DNA from: Paenibacillus lignilyticus | GTDB lineage: Bacteria; Bacillota; Bacilli; Paenibacillales; Paenibacillaceae | DNA: 64,000 bases | Direction of reading: 5' to 3' | NCBI RefSeq assembly: GCF_017942085.1 | Contig: NZ_JAGKSP010000002.1 | Span: forward strand, 558,001-622,000 | Shown here: positions 18,102 through 26,772 of the stretch, piece by piece | Layout: every line of letters begins with the position of its first letter | How positions within the stretch are numbered: position 1 is the first letter of the stretch | Notes under the pieces: model-generated | Told to the model about the DNA's origin: nothing | Database searches by the model: none | What the model saw: the letters and a program-made list of their open reading frames with translations, nothing else | Program-made: the position numbers and the translations under genes

Positions 18102-18808
18102 AGCATTACTCCTTCGACAACTCCTAGCTTTCTAAGCCTGATCAGTGATTCTCCATGCGGCTCTGCCTTCAGCACGAAGGGAAACCGGTTCAGACTTAAG
18201 CACAAATCAAAATCCTCCGGCGGAGCGGAAGCATCCGTCATATCGAGAAATTTACCGGTCTTGCTCTCGAGGCTCAAGTAACGGACGATATCTTGAAAGT
18301 CGTTCGGCTTGCCTTCCAGTGCGTTCTTTACATATTGCGCAAACAGTGTATCCTCGTCTGCCTCCTCCAGAGCACCCCAGCCCATACAGACCAGAGAAAC
18401 ATGCTTCGGATTCCTTATGCGAATGTAGTCGATAATAGCCTGCGCGTTGACAAAACTGCCCGTAATAATCTCATCCGCATTCACCGCATTGACGAGACCT
18501 TGCGTTCCTGCGCTTGTCGTATGCACAATCGTCCGGCCACTGAAGTCAACGGCTTGGATGGAGAACGGCGAGTTACCGTAATCAAAGCCAGGTTGAATCA
18601 CCCCGCCGCGCTCCCCGATTAGAATATATTCCGGATTGTCCTGCTTCAACCGATACGCGGTATCCATGCTCCCGACCGGCAGCAAGTTCTGAACTCCGCC
18701 CGCTGTTACATAACAGGCGACCGAAAAGGCCCGGAACACATCGATAATGACGGTCAAGCCTCGCGCTTGCCGGGCTCCTTCAACAAAATGATAAATCTGA
18801 ATATCCAT
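18098..18808 (-). CDS. comB: ComB-family 2-phosphosulfolactate phosphatase-like protein
   Basis: 236 residues matching the ComB fold: VIIDVFRAFS near residue 22, IGERGG near 74, PGFDYGNSP near 83 and IVHTTSAGTQG near 105. In methanogens ComB makes sulfolactate for coenzyme M. In Firmicutes the family is widespread and its substrate is usually unknown; the symbol names the family. It lies inside a run of phosphoester-hydrolase genes and overlaps the downstream phosphodiesterase by 4 bp, so it probably dephosphorylates one of that pathway's intermediates. A 93-bp gap separates it from the HAD gene. Confidence 0.82.
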   Translation of the reverse strand: MDIQIYHFVEGARQARGLTVIIDVFRAFSVACYVTAGGVQNLLPVGSMDTAYRLKQDNPEYILIGERGGVIQPGFDYGNSPFSIQAVDFSGRTIVHTTSAGTQGLVNAVNADEIITGSFVNAQAIIDYIRIRNPKHVSLVCMGWGALEEADEDTLFAQYVKNALEGKPNDFQDIVRYLSLESKTGKFLDMTDASAPPEDFDLCLSLNRFPFVLKAEPHGESLIRLRKLGVVEGVML

Positions 18809-18901
18809 ACGTTCTCAACGCCCTTTCCTGGCAGATGGTTAACTTTTGTGTAAATGATATGGTTTGGCCGTTAATTTACTAGGCCTTATTGCTGTCTGTA
18901 T

Positions 18902-19738
18902 TCACAGATTACAGCTCTCCAACAGTTCTGCAATCGTTGCATACACATAATCTGCCATCGGCCAAGCATTAACTGCACTTTCTGCTCGCCTTGGCATAGT
19001 TTCATTTTCCAATCTGATCCATACGGTATGCATGCCTGCATGTTTTCCACCGATTATATCCGTATAGTAATTGTCCCCGATCATAACGCTTTCCTTTTCA
19101 CTACAACCGAATGCTTGCATGCCGTAAAGAAACAAATTCGACTCCGGCTTACCCACATACTCCGCTTTCCGGCCCGTCACCGATTCGATAGCAGCAATGA
19201 GAGCACCTGTTTCCGGTACTCGCTTTCCATTGCTGCCGGGATGGTAGCCATCGGCGTTAGCTCCAATTAGAATCGCCCCTCTATCCACTTCTCCGGCAAC
19301 CTTCTCCAGTGTTGCGTAGGAAAACGTAATATCCCGACCAACGACAACAACATCGGACTCTTTCTCAGAATCGAGCGGGAGCAGTTCATGTCCTGCTGAA
19401 GCTAGCGCGGCATTCAGCCCATCGCTGCCAACTGATTTCACTCGCTTGTTGCCGTATTTATTCTTGATGTATAGACCCGTTAAATCGGTAGCCGTAAATA
19501 TGTCTTCAGAGGGAATTTCCAAGCCCATTTTATGAAGTTTCATCTCAACTTCACGTGCTGTAAGCCGGGAGTTATTCGTAATAAAACCTACCTTCTTGCC
19601 TTCCTGTTTAAGTCTTTCTATTAACTTGCCGGCGCTTGGCGCCAACGTATCCGTAAAATAAATACAGCCGTCCAGATCGAAAAAAAACGCCTTTACCTGA
19701 TCAAACAGCTCTCCCCCTTTCTTAAGGGTTCCGCCCAT
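18902..19738 (-). CDS. NagD/HAD-IIA-family sugar- or glycerol-phosphatase
   Basis: 278 residues. HAD motif I is FFFDLDGCIYF (near 18-28), motif II ITNNS (near 54), then GKPESNLFLYG and the motif IV segment MIGDNYYTDIIGG, with the C2 cap between. The family includes NagD nucleotidase and AraL/PGP phosphoglycolate or glycerol-3-phosphate phosphatases. The predicted ATG overlaps the end of the phosphodiesterase gene by 17 bp and lacks a good ribosome site, so a slightly later start is possible. In a GlpP-linked operon, glycerol-phosphate is an attractive substrate, by inference. Confidence 0.85.
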   Translation of the reverse strand: MGGTLKKGGELFDQVKAFFFDLDGCIYFTDTLAPSAGKLIERLKQEGKKVGFITNNSRLTAREVEMKLHKMGLEIPSEDIFTATDLTGLYIKNKYGNKRVKSVGSDGLNAALASAGHELLPLDSEKESDVVVVGRDITFSYATLEKVAGEVDRGAILIGANADGYHPGSNGKRVPETGALIAAIESVTGRKAEYVGKPESNLFLYGMQAFGCSEKESVMIGDNYYTDIIGGKHAGMHTVWIRLENETMPRRAESAVNAWPMADYVYATIAELLESCNL

Positions 19739-21062
19739 CAGCTACACCCGCTTTCCAAATTTCATCAAGAGCACGACCATCGGTATCCGGCAGCTCTCCT
19801 CCAATCAGACGCATCAAAGTAGGCGCTAAATCGACCAGCTGTATTTCCCCCAACTTAACGGAAGGCTGAATGGATTTGCCCGTAGCAGCAAAAATCGCCT
19901 TCATTTGTTCGTGCTGAGGAAGATATCCGTGCATACCATAAAATTTTCCACCTTCCTGTAATACTTCCTCGCCTGTATGGTCGAAATGTATGAAACAATC
20001 GAGTTCAGCTTCGAAAATGAAGTCCGGACAATGATCCGCCATTTCTCCTTCCGCCGGCAAGCCTAATTCTGCATACTGCTGAGGCTCGAATATGCGAGCG
20101 ATGCCCGGCGTACTATGAAGCAGCTCCCGAACCTCATCCATAAGCCGGGTGCGCTCCTCAGCTTGATCTTCCAGTACATACACATAACCGATTCCGCCAT
20201 TGGATACCGCCGCCACTTTCCCGATTAATGGCGTGGACTGCTCAAACCATCCTTTTTGCTTAAACAGCACATTTGGATAAAATGTTCGTGTCGTATTCAC
20301 AAAGCCGTGGTCGGAAACGATGAACAAATCCGTATTGTCCCATTTTCCCGTTGACTTCAATGTTTCAATTAAGTCTCCGATCCGTTCATCAATATATTCG
20401 AGAGCCCAGTACACTTCACTCGTAGAAATGCCATAAACGTGCTGGTAAGTGTCTGGCATTAAGTAGTGCATGAGCAGCAAATCCGGATTGTGGTTCGTCA
20501 GCAGATGTTTGGCAATTTCAGTCGTCAGCCAATCCTGCATTGGGGCATTTTCATGCTCACAGCTCCAAGCTCCATATTTGTCTACTGGAAAACCAGCATT
20601 CTTCAGCTCCATCCACCACTCCTGAGTGCTGTAAGATTCAAATAACTCTTGCTGATAAAATTCAGGGATGCACCAGTCCAAAGCTATTGCCTGACGCGTC
20701 TTAGGCCAGCAAATGGCAGCCGTCTTCCAACCTCTAGCCTTGGCCATGTCGTAGATTGTAGGTACACCTACACTCTCTTCTTTATTCCATGTCAAGTCTC
20801 CGAAGTGCTCCCCCACTCTTCCAGCGGGACGATCGATAACCCAATTGCCCAACACTCCGTGCTTGCGGGGATAAACACCGGTAACCATGCTTGTATGAAT
20901 CGCCCATGTAGCTGTCGGAGCAATGCTGACCATTGCCTCTGCAGATGCTCCGGTCTCCATGATTTTCCGTAGTACCGGCATTTTTACTTGCGGATCTCGT
21001 AAATAGAAAGCAGCCATCCCATCGATACTGATAACTATGATCTTACGTTTCTCATTGTTCAC
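19722..21062 (-). CDS. Alkaline-phosphatase-superfamily phosphodiesterase (ectonucleotidase-like)
   Basis: 446 residues. ISIDGMAAFYL carries the first metal aspartate, PTATWAIHTSMVTGVYPRKHGV carries the Thr nucleophile, and DTYQHVYG and VSDHGF complete the two-zinc site. The open frame runs further upstream, but a strong terminator (21100-21158) lies inside that stretch and GAGGAAGG sits 9 nt before GTG 21062, so GTG 21062 is taken as the start. The resulting protein has no signal peptide. It is first in a four-gene unit with the HAD, ComB-like and second phosphodiesterase genes. It probably cleaves a glycerophosphodiester or nucleotide ester. Confidence 0.85.
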   Translation of the reverse strand: MNNEKRKIIVISIDGMAAFYLRDPQVKMPVLRKIMETGASAEAMVSIAPTATWAIHTSMVTGVYPRKHGVLGNWVIDRPAGRVGEHFGDLTWNKEESVGVPTIYDMAKARGWKTAAICWPKTRQAIALDWCIPEFYQQELFESYSTQEWWMELKNAGFPVDKYGAWSCEHENAPMQDWLTTEIAKHLLTNHNPDLLLMHYLMPDTYQHVYGISTSEVYWALEYIDERIGDLIETLKSTGKWDNTDLFIVSDHGFVNTTRTFYPNVLFKQKGWFEQSTPLIGKVAAVSNGGIGYVYVLEDQAEERTRLMDEVRELLHSTPGIARIFEPQQYAELGLPAEGEMADHCPDFIFEAELDCFIHFDHTGEEVLQEGGKFYGMHGYLPQHEQMKAIFAATGKSIQPSVKLGEIQLVDLAPTLMRLIGGELPDTDGRALDEIWKAGVADGRNP

Positions 21063-21099
21063 TGGTCGAATCCTTCCTCTCGTAATTAGGTTTGAAAAT

Positions 21100-21158
21100 A
21101 AAAAAACTCCCAGCAACAAGACACACGTACATAGGGTACATGGCCTCATTGTTGGGAG
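21100..21158 (-). terminator. Leader terminator between glpP and the phosphodiesterase operon
   Basis: The minus strand reads CTCCCAACAA, a ~29-nt loop region, then TTGTTGCTGGGAG and TTTTTTT. It lies 48 bp after the glpP stop and 38 bp before the operon start. It may simply end glpP transcription. Because GlpP is an RNA-binding antiterminator, it could also be the controlled switch for the downstream genes. Confidence 0.8.
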
Positions 21159-21206
21159 CTTTCTCTTCGTCATCACTCCAACAGATGAACATAACACGTT
21201 ATAAGA

Positions 21207-21791
21207 TTAATTTAATTGATCGAAAGTAATGTTCCAAAGTTCCTTATTGCTTACCGACAAAGAAGTCGCTCCCGCATTCAAGGCCGTATTTACCTCTTCA
21301 CGGGTTTGGATGAGACCACTGGCGATAATCAGTTTATCACTCAGCAATTCCGAAAATGTGCGGATCACTTTATCAATAACACCCGGCATTAATTCAATGC
21401 CGTCAGGATCGACCTGTCGACTCAGCTTCAGACCATTCTCAAGAGCAACCGTATCGATTACGAACAGGTGAAGAATGCCATACAATCCGAATCGTTTCGC
21501 TTCCTTGATGATATGGCTCTTGGGAGAAATAACACCATCAGCTCCAGCGTACTTTGCAATCCATTCCAGACTCTCACGGTCGGTACTAGACAAACCCTTT
21601 ATCAAATCAAGGTGAACAAAGGCTCCTTTGCCTGCCTCTTTCGTTAAACGAACCGACTGAACAAGCTCCAGAACGGTGCCTCCCATAAAAAAAACATTGT
21701 CGACAGGGCTTCTCAAGGCATCACCAAGATCTTCCGGTTTTCGGACAGCTGCAATAATCGGGTTTTTCCCAACTTTATATAATAGTTGCAT
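21207..21791 (-). CDS. glpP: Glycerol-3-phosphate-responsive antiterminator GlpP
   Basis: 194 residues, the usual length for GlpP. Signature segments are NPIIAAVRKPEDL near residue 10, VFFMGGTVLEL near 33, HLDLIKGLSSTDRE near 60, DGVISPKSHIIKEA near 84, DGIELMPGVI near 128 and IIASGLIQTREEV near 150. In B. subtilis GlpP with glycerol-3-phosphate binds leader mRNA and prevents termination at glp genes. Here no glpF, glpK or glpD follows; instead a terminator and phosphoester-hydrolase genes do. That makes this operon a probable new GlpP target. Confidence 0.92.
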   Translation of the reverse strand: MQLLYKVGKNPIIAAVRKPEDLGDALRSPVDNVFFMGGTVLELVQSVRLTKEAGKGAFVHLDLIKGLSSTDRESLEWIAKYAGADGVISPKSHIIKEAKRFGLYGILHLFVIDTVALENGLKLSRQVDPDGIELMPGVIDKVIRTFSELLSDKLIIASGLIQTREEVNTALNAGATSLSVSNKELWNITFDQLN

Positions 21792-21833
21792 TATTCAGCC
21801 CTCGTCTTATATGTTTTCAAACCAAATCCTATC

Positions 21834-22217
21834 TTAGGAACTGAATCTTGTCAACATCCTGGTTGGCGAATAAAATTCTGAAGCGAATCCGAAGACCGCA
21901 GGCTCATCGCTGAAAACATCGAATCCCAATTCATAGAACACCCGTTCATCTAGCGAATGAACAGTGGCCTCAATGAGTTGGCCCGGCTTTAGTACATACA
22001 CGCTGCCTTGCCGAAGTTCTATGAAATGTCCATCTATATGAAGCTGGCCATGACGAGCATTCTCGATAAATTGAAGCTTAAGATCCCATTCATGCATGTG
22101 CTGCTTAATATGCGAGATATCTCGAAGCTTAACTACCAGGTCTTCCAGCGAGGCATATACGTTGTGCTCCTTATTCGTGTTTCTATCATCCAAAGCAAGA
22201 CCATTGCCCTTGTACAA
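21834..22217 (-). pseudogene. AraC-type cupin sensor fragment without DNA-binding domain
   Basis: 127 codons. The reading frame resembles the N-terminal cupin of AraC regulators (HMHEWDLKLQFIENARHGQL, GSVYVLKPGQLIEATVH, RVFYELGFDVF). No helix-turn-helix region follows; the frame stops after ~95 residues of the domain. The longest frame starts with TTG and has no ribosome site. It is probably the remnant of an AraC regulator that controlled a neighbouring sugar locus. A free-standing sensor cupin cannot be excluded. Confidence 0.5.
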
Positions 22218-22265
22218 TCTAAGAGCATTTTAGCTTACAAGCATGCGGACCGAAATTTATAACAG

Positions 22266-22303
22266 ACAAAAAGCCTCACTCACTATATATCGATGAGTGA
22301 GGC
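22266..22303 (-). terminator. Terminator of the polysaccharide operon
   Basis: A perfect 10-bp stem (GCCTCACTCA / TGAGTGAGGC) with an 11-nt loop is followed on the minus strand by TTTTTG, shortly after the GH43 stop at 22329. Confidence 0.87.
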
Positions 22304-22328
22304 GTTATAGCTGCTGTATTACTTATTA

Positions 22329-23927
22329 TCAGAGTGGCTGCATCGTAAAGGAGCTGAATTGAGCAAAACCCTCTGACTCCCCGTATACCCCTTTGGCATA
22401 GAGGCCAATTCGCGGCGCAGTGAAGCACAAGAAGCGGTTGCTTCGTTCGGGGTACAGAAAATCCGCTGATAATGCGATGCCTGTTTCTTCGAAGACTAGG
22501 CCGTCTATCGAATAGAGCAGCGTAATAATTTGTGTTTTCGGCTCTAAACGGATTTTGAGCCAAAGACGATCGCCAGGCCGTATAGACAGGCGCCATGTTC
22601 CAAGCGTTGTCTTTAGCACTTTCACATATTGTCCCACCTCTAAATAGAGGCCTTCGTGTTCTTGATTCTCGTGCAACCGTTTCACGTCAAAAGACTGGCC
22701 CGCCGTCTGGCCGAGCCCGTTCCGAACATTGAAGAACAGGAAAGCATCTGAGTCCCGATACATCGTCATCCCGGTTTCCTCGCCCCTGCTCTCAGGATGG
22801 AAGGCCACCATGGCTGTCGCCTCAAATCCAAAACTCTGCCAGCGTCTCGTTAATATGAGGGTCGATTGCAGAGAGAATGGGATAAACGGTTTGCAAGCTA
22901 TCCGAAGCCCTTCGGATGACAAAGAATACCCCTCTTCAACAGGATGTCTAACCCATTCCCAATCAGGGGAAAGCTCGGTACCTGTAAACTGATATTCGAG
23001 ATTGCAGGCCAGTGCTTGTGCCACTTCGCTCTGCGGCAGCACTACAGACACGCAGGGTTCACCTGCGTCTCCGACCGTGAACCATTCATCATCCGTCCAT
23101 TGCACCGGCTGAAGGAACGTCTCCCTGCCAAGCGGGCAAAAGCCCCCTGGCGTTAATGGCCGTCCTCCGAGGTGGAACATCCACCAGGTGCCTTCCTCAT
23201 CTTGAACAAGCTTGCCGTGTCCCACCCGCTGTATTGATTTCCCGGAGTCACGCTGCATAAGCACAGGATTATGCGGGCAAGGCTCATAAGGTCCCCAAAT
23301 CGAGCGGCTCCGCGAAAGCGTTTCCATGTGTTCGAAGAAGGTCCCCCCTTCAGCCAGCAAGAGGTAGTACCATCCGTTTCGTTTCAAGATATGCGGCGCT
23401 TCCGGGGCAGCGCCTCCCGTTCCCGGCCAAACCTGCTTAGCTTCACCGACGAGGCCGGAACCGTCATGCTTCATTTCGTGCACCCATCCGCCGCCGAACA
23501 CTAAATACCGCTTCCCGTCGTCATCGTTGAAGATCGACGGATCAATAAAATGATGATTGAGCATAGTCGCCTCGCTGTAAGGCCCTTCCGGTCGGTCGGC
23601 CGTGAATAGCAGCGTCGTGCAGCGCGGCTGACCGTGGTAGTATGGAACGACTACCCAGAACTTGCCGTTATAGTATGAGATATCCGGCGCAAATACGCCG
23701 AAAGAGTCCGGCATCCCTGTTAGATCGAGTTGGCTCTTCCGCGTAATGACATGACCGATCGGCTTCCAATTCGCCAAATCGCGGGAATGGAGGACTTGAA
23801 CGCCAGGGAAAAACTGAAACGTCGACGTCACCATATAATAGTCTGAGCCTACCCTAACTATTGAGGGATCGGGGTTATCTCCGGGGAGTACCGGATTGAA
23901 GACTTGCTGTTTGGCATCGATTATCAT
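22329..23927 (-). CDS. GH43-family beta-xylosidase/alpha-L-arabinofuranosidase
   Basis: 532 residues. The five-blade propeller domain (~1-310) shows the catalytic base in GDNPDPSIV (near 17), the second Asp in HFIDPSIFNDDDGKRYLVF (near 125) and the acid Glu in AAPEAPHILKRNGWYYLL (near 175). A C-terminal beta-sandwich (~320-530) is the usual xylosidase accessory domain. With no signal peptide, it should act on imported oligosaccharides, releasing xylose or arabinose. ATG 23927 overlaps the upstream stop as ATGA and follows GAGGAAGGAG, which rules out the longer frame. It is the last gene of the unit before a terminator. Confidence 0.9.
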   Translation of the reverse strand: MIIDAKQQVFNPVLPGDNPDPSIVRVGSDYYMVTSTFQFFPGVQVLHSRDLANWKPIGHVITRKSQLDLTGMPDSFGVFAPDISYYNGKFWVVVPYYHGQPRCTTLLFTADRPEGPYSEATMLNHHFIDPSIFNDDDGKRYLVFGGGWVHEMKHDGSGLVGEAKQVWPGTGGAAPEAPHILKRNGWYYLLLAEGGTFFEHMETLSRSRSIWGPYEPCPHNPVLMQRDSGKSIQRVGHGKLVQDEEGTWWMFHLGGRPLTPGGFCPLGRETFLQPVQWTDDEWFTVGDAGEPCVSVVLPQSEVAQALACNLEYQFTGTELSPDWEWVRHPVEEGYSLSSEGLRIACKPFIPFSLQSTLILTRRWQSFGFEATAMVAFHPESRGEETGMTMYRDSDAFLFFNVRNGLGQTAGQSFDVKRLHENQEHEGLYLEVGQYVKVLKTTLGTWRLSIRPGDRLWLKIRLEPKTQIITLLYSIDGLVFEETGIALSADFLYPERSNRFLCFTAPRIGLYAKGVYGESEGFAQFSSFTMQPL

Positions 23928-25852
23928 GGCGTGCTCCTTCCTCGAATCGGTTGCTCTGGACTTGGATTTGACCAAGGCAAGTCGTACGAAGGTTCATTCA
24001 CGTAACGCTCCATTGATAGACGCAGCGTGATGCCTGTACCAGCAGGCAGCGAAACGCGCAGCCATTTCCCGTTTACTTCTACGGATCCCTGAACCTCGCC
24101 TATCTGGTCGATTATTTCTCCAAGGCCAAAGCTATGCTCGCCGAATACACCTGCCTGAACGATTAATTCCCTGTCGTCGAACGAGCTCGCATTGACCAAA
24201 TGCAGTGTCATGGAATCCGACTCTAGCTTCTCTACTAGGGCTGAAATTCCGACAGGCAACCCAGGGCGTTCAGCCGTCGCGTCAAAATATCGCACGCGGC
24301 CATGCTGCAGTCCTCCGTGGGAAATATGCATCGGCCCTCCCAAAGTCAGCTGAACAAGACCTTCAAAGTAGAGCGGACACATCTCCTGCCAAATGTGAAT
24401 GGCGGAGTACATCCCTTCGCTGTAATGCTCCGTCCAACTGCGCGGATCTCCTTCCGTTGACCGCATTTTGGCCAATTGGTTGCCGATCATCTCGGAATTG
24501 GCGTTAAGAATTCGTCCCGGATAGTCCGGATTGAGTCCGCGGATATATTGAAACCAAGGCTGCGTATTGCCAATGTAATGCTTCGTTTCGCGGCCTGTTC
24601 TTGGATCTCTTCCGGAAAATGCCGGCACAATAACTTCGTTCCAGTCATGGTCCTTCGCAATTCGCTCGACGCGGTACAGGTCTTCGTCCGCCATCGACAT
24701 CGTCCATAGATAGATCGGATATTTGGGCAGAGCTTCACGAAAGTCCGTCCAGCCGGAATCAAAATGCTTATAAGGTACAAGCCATTTGCCGTCTTGCTCT
24801 CGTCCCAGCTTCCAGTTAGCGTCCAACTGCTCCCTCGCAAGCCACAGACCATTCATATCCCCGGTCAGCAACACGGTATTCATGCAAGCGTTCGTCAGCG
24901 GTTCAATAATGGTCATGAACCCGTGCGGCCAGCGCCAACCGTAATAGCCGCCCCACCATTTGCCGTCATTATACTCTCCGATTTGCCCTGTCAATCCGAT
25001 GTTGTCGGGAATGATGCCTCCGTTTAAACGTGTCCGTTCCTGCCATGCATCCACATATTCGATCACCCAGTTTTTCAGCTTCGGATCCCCTGTGTGAAGA
25101 AATGCATGCGTAATCAATCCCGTAGCATTCAAATTAAGCGGAACATCGCCGCGGTTCATTCGTTCGTTCATCATTCGGATGATGTGCTTATAGATGCCGT
25201 CGTTCGACCAAGCACATTTCATGCTTTCGAAATCCACGCCGGGAATATCCTCATATGGGGCTAAATAATCGTCGAGGATGCCGCGGTGCGTGCTCCAATC
25301 CTCCTCATCGACTTCAAAACGCGGTCCTCGGCTTCCATTAAGCGGCGAGCGGATTAGCTTCATATCGGAATCATAGTTTGGCGCTTCCGGATCTTCCCCT
25401 GTGTACATGCGCGCGAAATTAACGGCGCGCTGGCGGTCCTTCAGCGTCGCCGGCCCCGCCAACCCAAGGAAATAGAGATAGAGATAGCCTTCTCCGTGAT
25501 GCATCCAGTCATAATAGGCATCAAATTCCCGGTGAAGTTGACCGTATTCTGTCCACTGCCAGGTGATACCGTCCCAGATTTTGCGCGACACTTCATAAAG
25601 CTCGCTGCTTCCGCCAAGCACATAGAGCAGTGCCAGGTTCATGAAGCCCTCGTAAGGATCGTCCGATCCGTCCATACCCGGCCAATGATCAAACCAAATG
25701 AGCGTCCCATCCGAATGCGTGTAACGCTCGACGAACTCCTTGGCCGCCTTGTTCAAGGTTTCGAATAGCTGCTGCTCCTGAAGCGCCCATTGCGGAGGAA
25801 CGACACGTGTCTCCGCGCGTACTTTAGCCATCACGTTAATGCTTGATGTCAT
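23924..25852 (-). CDS. Unknown cytoplasmic protein, alpha/alpha-toroid-like, polysaccharide operon
   Basis: 642 residues, no signal peptide. The sequence is rich in aromatic and acidic residues with repeated helical hairpins (GFMNLALLYVLGG, GEGYLYLYFLGLAG, WWGGYYGWRWPHG, WPGMDGSDDPYEGF), as in six-hairpin glycosidases and lyases. The C-terminal ~130 residues are beta-rich. I do not recognise the family or its catalytic residues. It is tightly coupled with GH43 (4-bp overlap downstream) and follows an aldo/keto reductase, so it should act on the same imported oligosaccharide. ATG 25852, 8 nt after GGAG, is preferred over an upstream GTG. Confidence 0.75.
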   Translation of the reverse strand: MTSSINVMAKVRAETRVVPPQWALQEQQLFETLNKAAKEFVERYTHSDGTLIWFDHWPGMDGSDDPYEGFMNLALLYVLGGSSELYEVSRKIWDGITWQWTEYGQLHREFDAYYDWMHHGEGYLYLYFLGLAGPATLKDRQRAVNFARMYTGEDPEAPNYDSDMKLIRSPLNGSRGPRFEVDEEDWSTHRGILDDYLAPYEDIPGVDFESMKCAWSNDGIYKHIIRMMNERMNRGDVPLNLNATGLITHAFLHTGDPKLKNWVIEYVDAWQERTRLNGGIIPDNIGLTGQIGEYNDGKWWGGYYGWRWPHGFMTIIEPLTNACMNTVLLTGDMNGLWLAREQLDANWKLGREQDGKWLVPYKHFDSGWTDFREALPKYPIYLWTMSMADEDLYRVERIAKDHDWNEVIVPAFSGRDPRTGRETKHYIGNTQPWFQYIRGLNPDYPGRILNANSEMIGNQLAKMRSTEGDPRSWTEHYSEGMYSAIHIWQEMCPLYFEGLVQLTLGGPMHISHGGLQHGRVRYFDATAERPGLPVGISALVEKLESDSMTLHLVNASSFDDRELIVQAGVFGEHSFGLGEIIDQIGEVQGSVEVNGKWLRVSLPAGTGITLRLSMERYVNEPSYDLPWSNPSPEQPIRGRSTP

Positions 25853-25872
25853 TACATTCACTCCTCTAAGAA

Positions 25873-26772
25873 CTAGTCAAACAATGGCTGACCTTGGAAC
25901 AGATCATAGACGCGCTGGAGTTCTTCCTCTTCCAAGCCCTTTCCATCGCAATAGGACAGGTTCGTTCGAAGAGACGTTCGCGAGGATGTTCCCGTTAATG
26001 TCACATGAATAGTTGGATGGCTTATGCTAAACCGCATGGCCGGTTCAATAAGACCCTTTGGCTCCGACTTGCGCAGGAATTGCAGCTGGTCGATGCGGCT
26101 TTGCGCTTTACGCGAGATGGCCTCTTCCAGAAAATGAGCGGGAGCATCCGCCAGCATGCCCAGTCCAAGAACGCTGCCGTTGATGACGCCGATACCGGTT
26201 TCCTGCGCAAGAGGCATCACTTCATCCTTAGCCGTATGATCGATCAGCATATAACGGGTATAGAATTGAATGGCATCGAAGCTGCCTGTTCTCATATAGT
26301 CCATTAGTAGAGGAAGAACACGCGTCGTTACGCCTGTGAATCGAATTTTCCCATCCTGTTTCAGCTTCTCGAGCGCAGGAACAGTTTCGTTCATAATGAG
26401 ATCGACCGGTTGCGTTTCCACATCGTGCAGCTGCAGGATATCGATCCAGTCGGTTTGCAGCCTCTGTAAGCTCTCTTCAACGGAACGGATCGTGCTATCG
26501 TAATCGTAGCGAAGATCCGAACGGACCGCTTTTGAAGCGAGAATAACTTTATCTCTGCGTCCGATAAGCGCTTTGCCGATCCGGCGTTCGGATTCGCCCA
26601 TGCCATACTTAGGCGCGGTATCGATAAAATTAATACCTGAATCGATTGCTTCGTGAATGAGGCTCTGCACCTCCGCTTCATCCGTCCTGCCGAAGTCGCC
26701 TGCAAGCGGTGCACCGCCAAGGCCGAGCTTGGAGACGCTAAGTCCGGTTCGGCCGAATGTTGTATAAATCAT
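25873..26772 (-). CDS. Aldo/keto reductase
   Basis: 299 residues forming a TIM barrel. GRTGLSVSKLGLGGAPLAG is the typical start; the catalytic Tyr lies in DTAPKYGMGESERRIGKAL (near 50-68) and the His in DILQLHDVE (near 117). It uses NADPH to reduce sugar aldehydes or ketones. Its ATG overlaps the beta-helix gene stop (26769-26772). Related aldo/keto reductases occur in L-fucose, L-rhamnose and galacturonate loci, so a role in sugar catabolism is likely. The exact substrate is unknown. Confidence 0.9.
   Translation of the reverse strand: MIYTTFGRTGLSVSKLGLGGAPLAGDFGRTDEAEVQSLIHEAIDSGINFIDTAPKYGMGESERRIGKALIGRRDKVILASKAVRSDLRYDYDSTIRSVEESLQRLQTDWIDILQLHDVETQPVDLIMNETVPALEKLKQDGKIRFTGVTTRVLPLLMDYMRTGSFDAIQFYTRYMLIDHTAKDEVMPLAQETGIGVINGSVLGLGMLADAPAHFLEEAISRKAQSRIDQLQFLRKSEPKGLIEPAMRFSISHPTIHVTLTGTSSRTSLRTNLSYCDGKGLEEEELQRVYDLFQGQPLFD

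Noticed and set aside
21063..21197. Longer N-terminus of the phosphodiesterase with a membrane-like segment
   Set aside because: A strong terminator and the true ribosome site lie within that stretch, so it is not translated as part of this gene.
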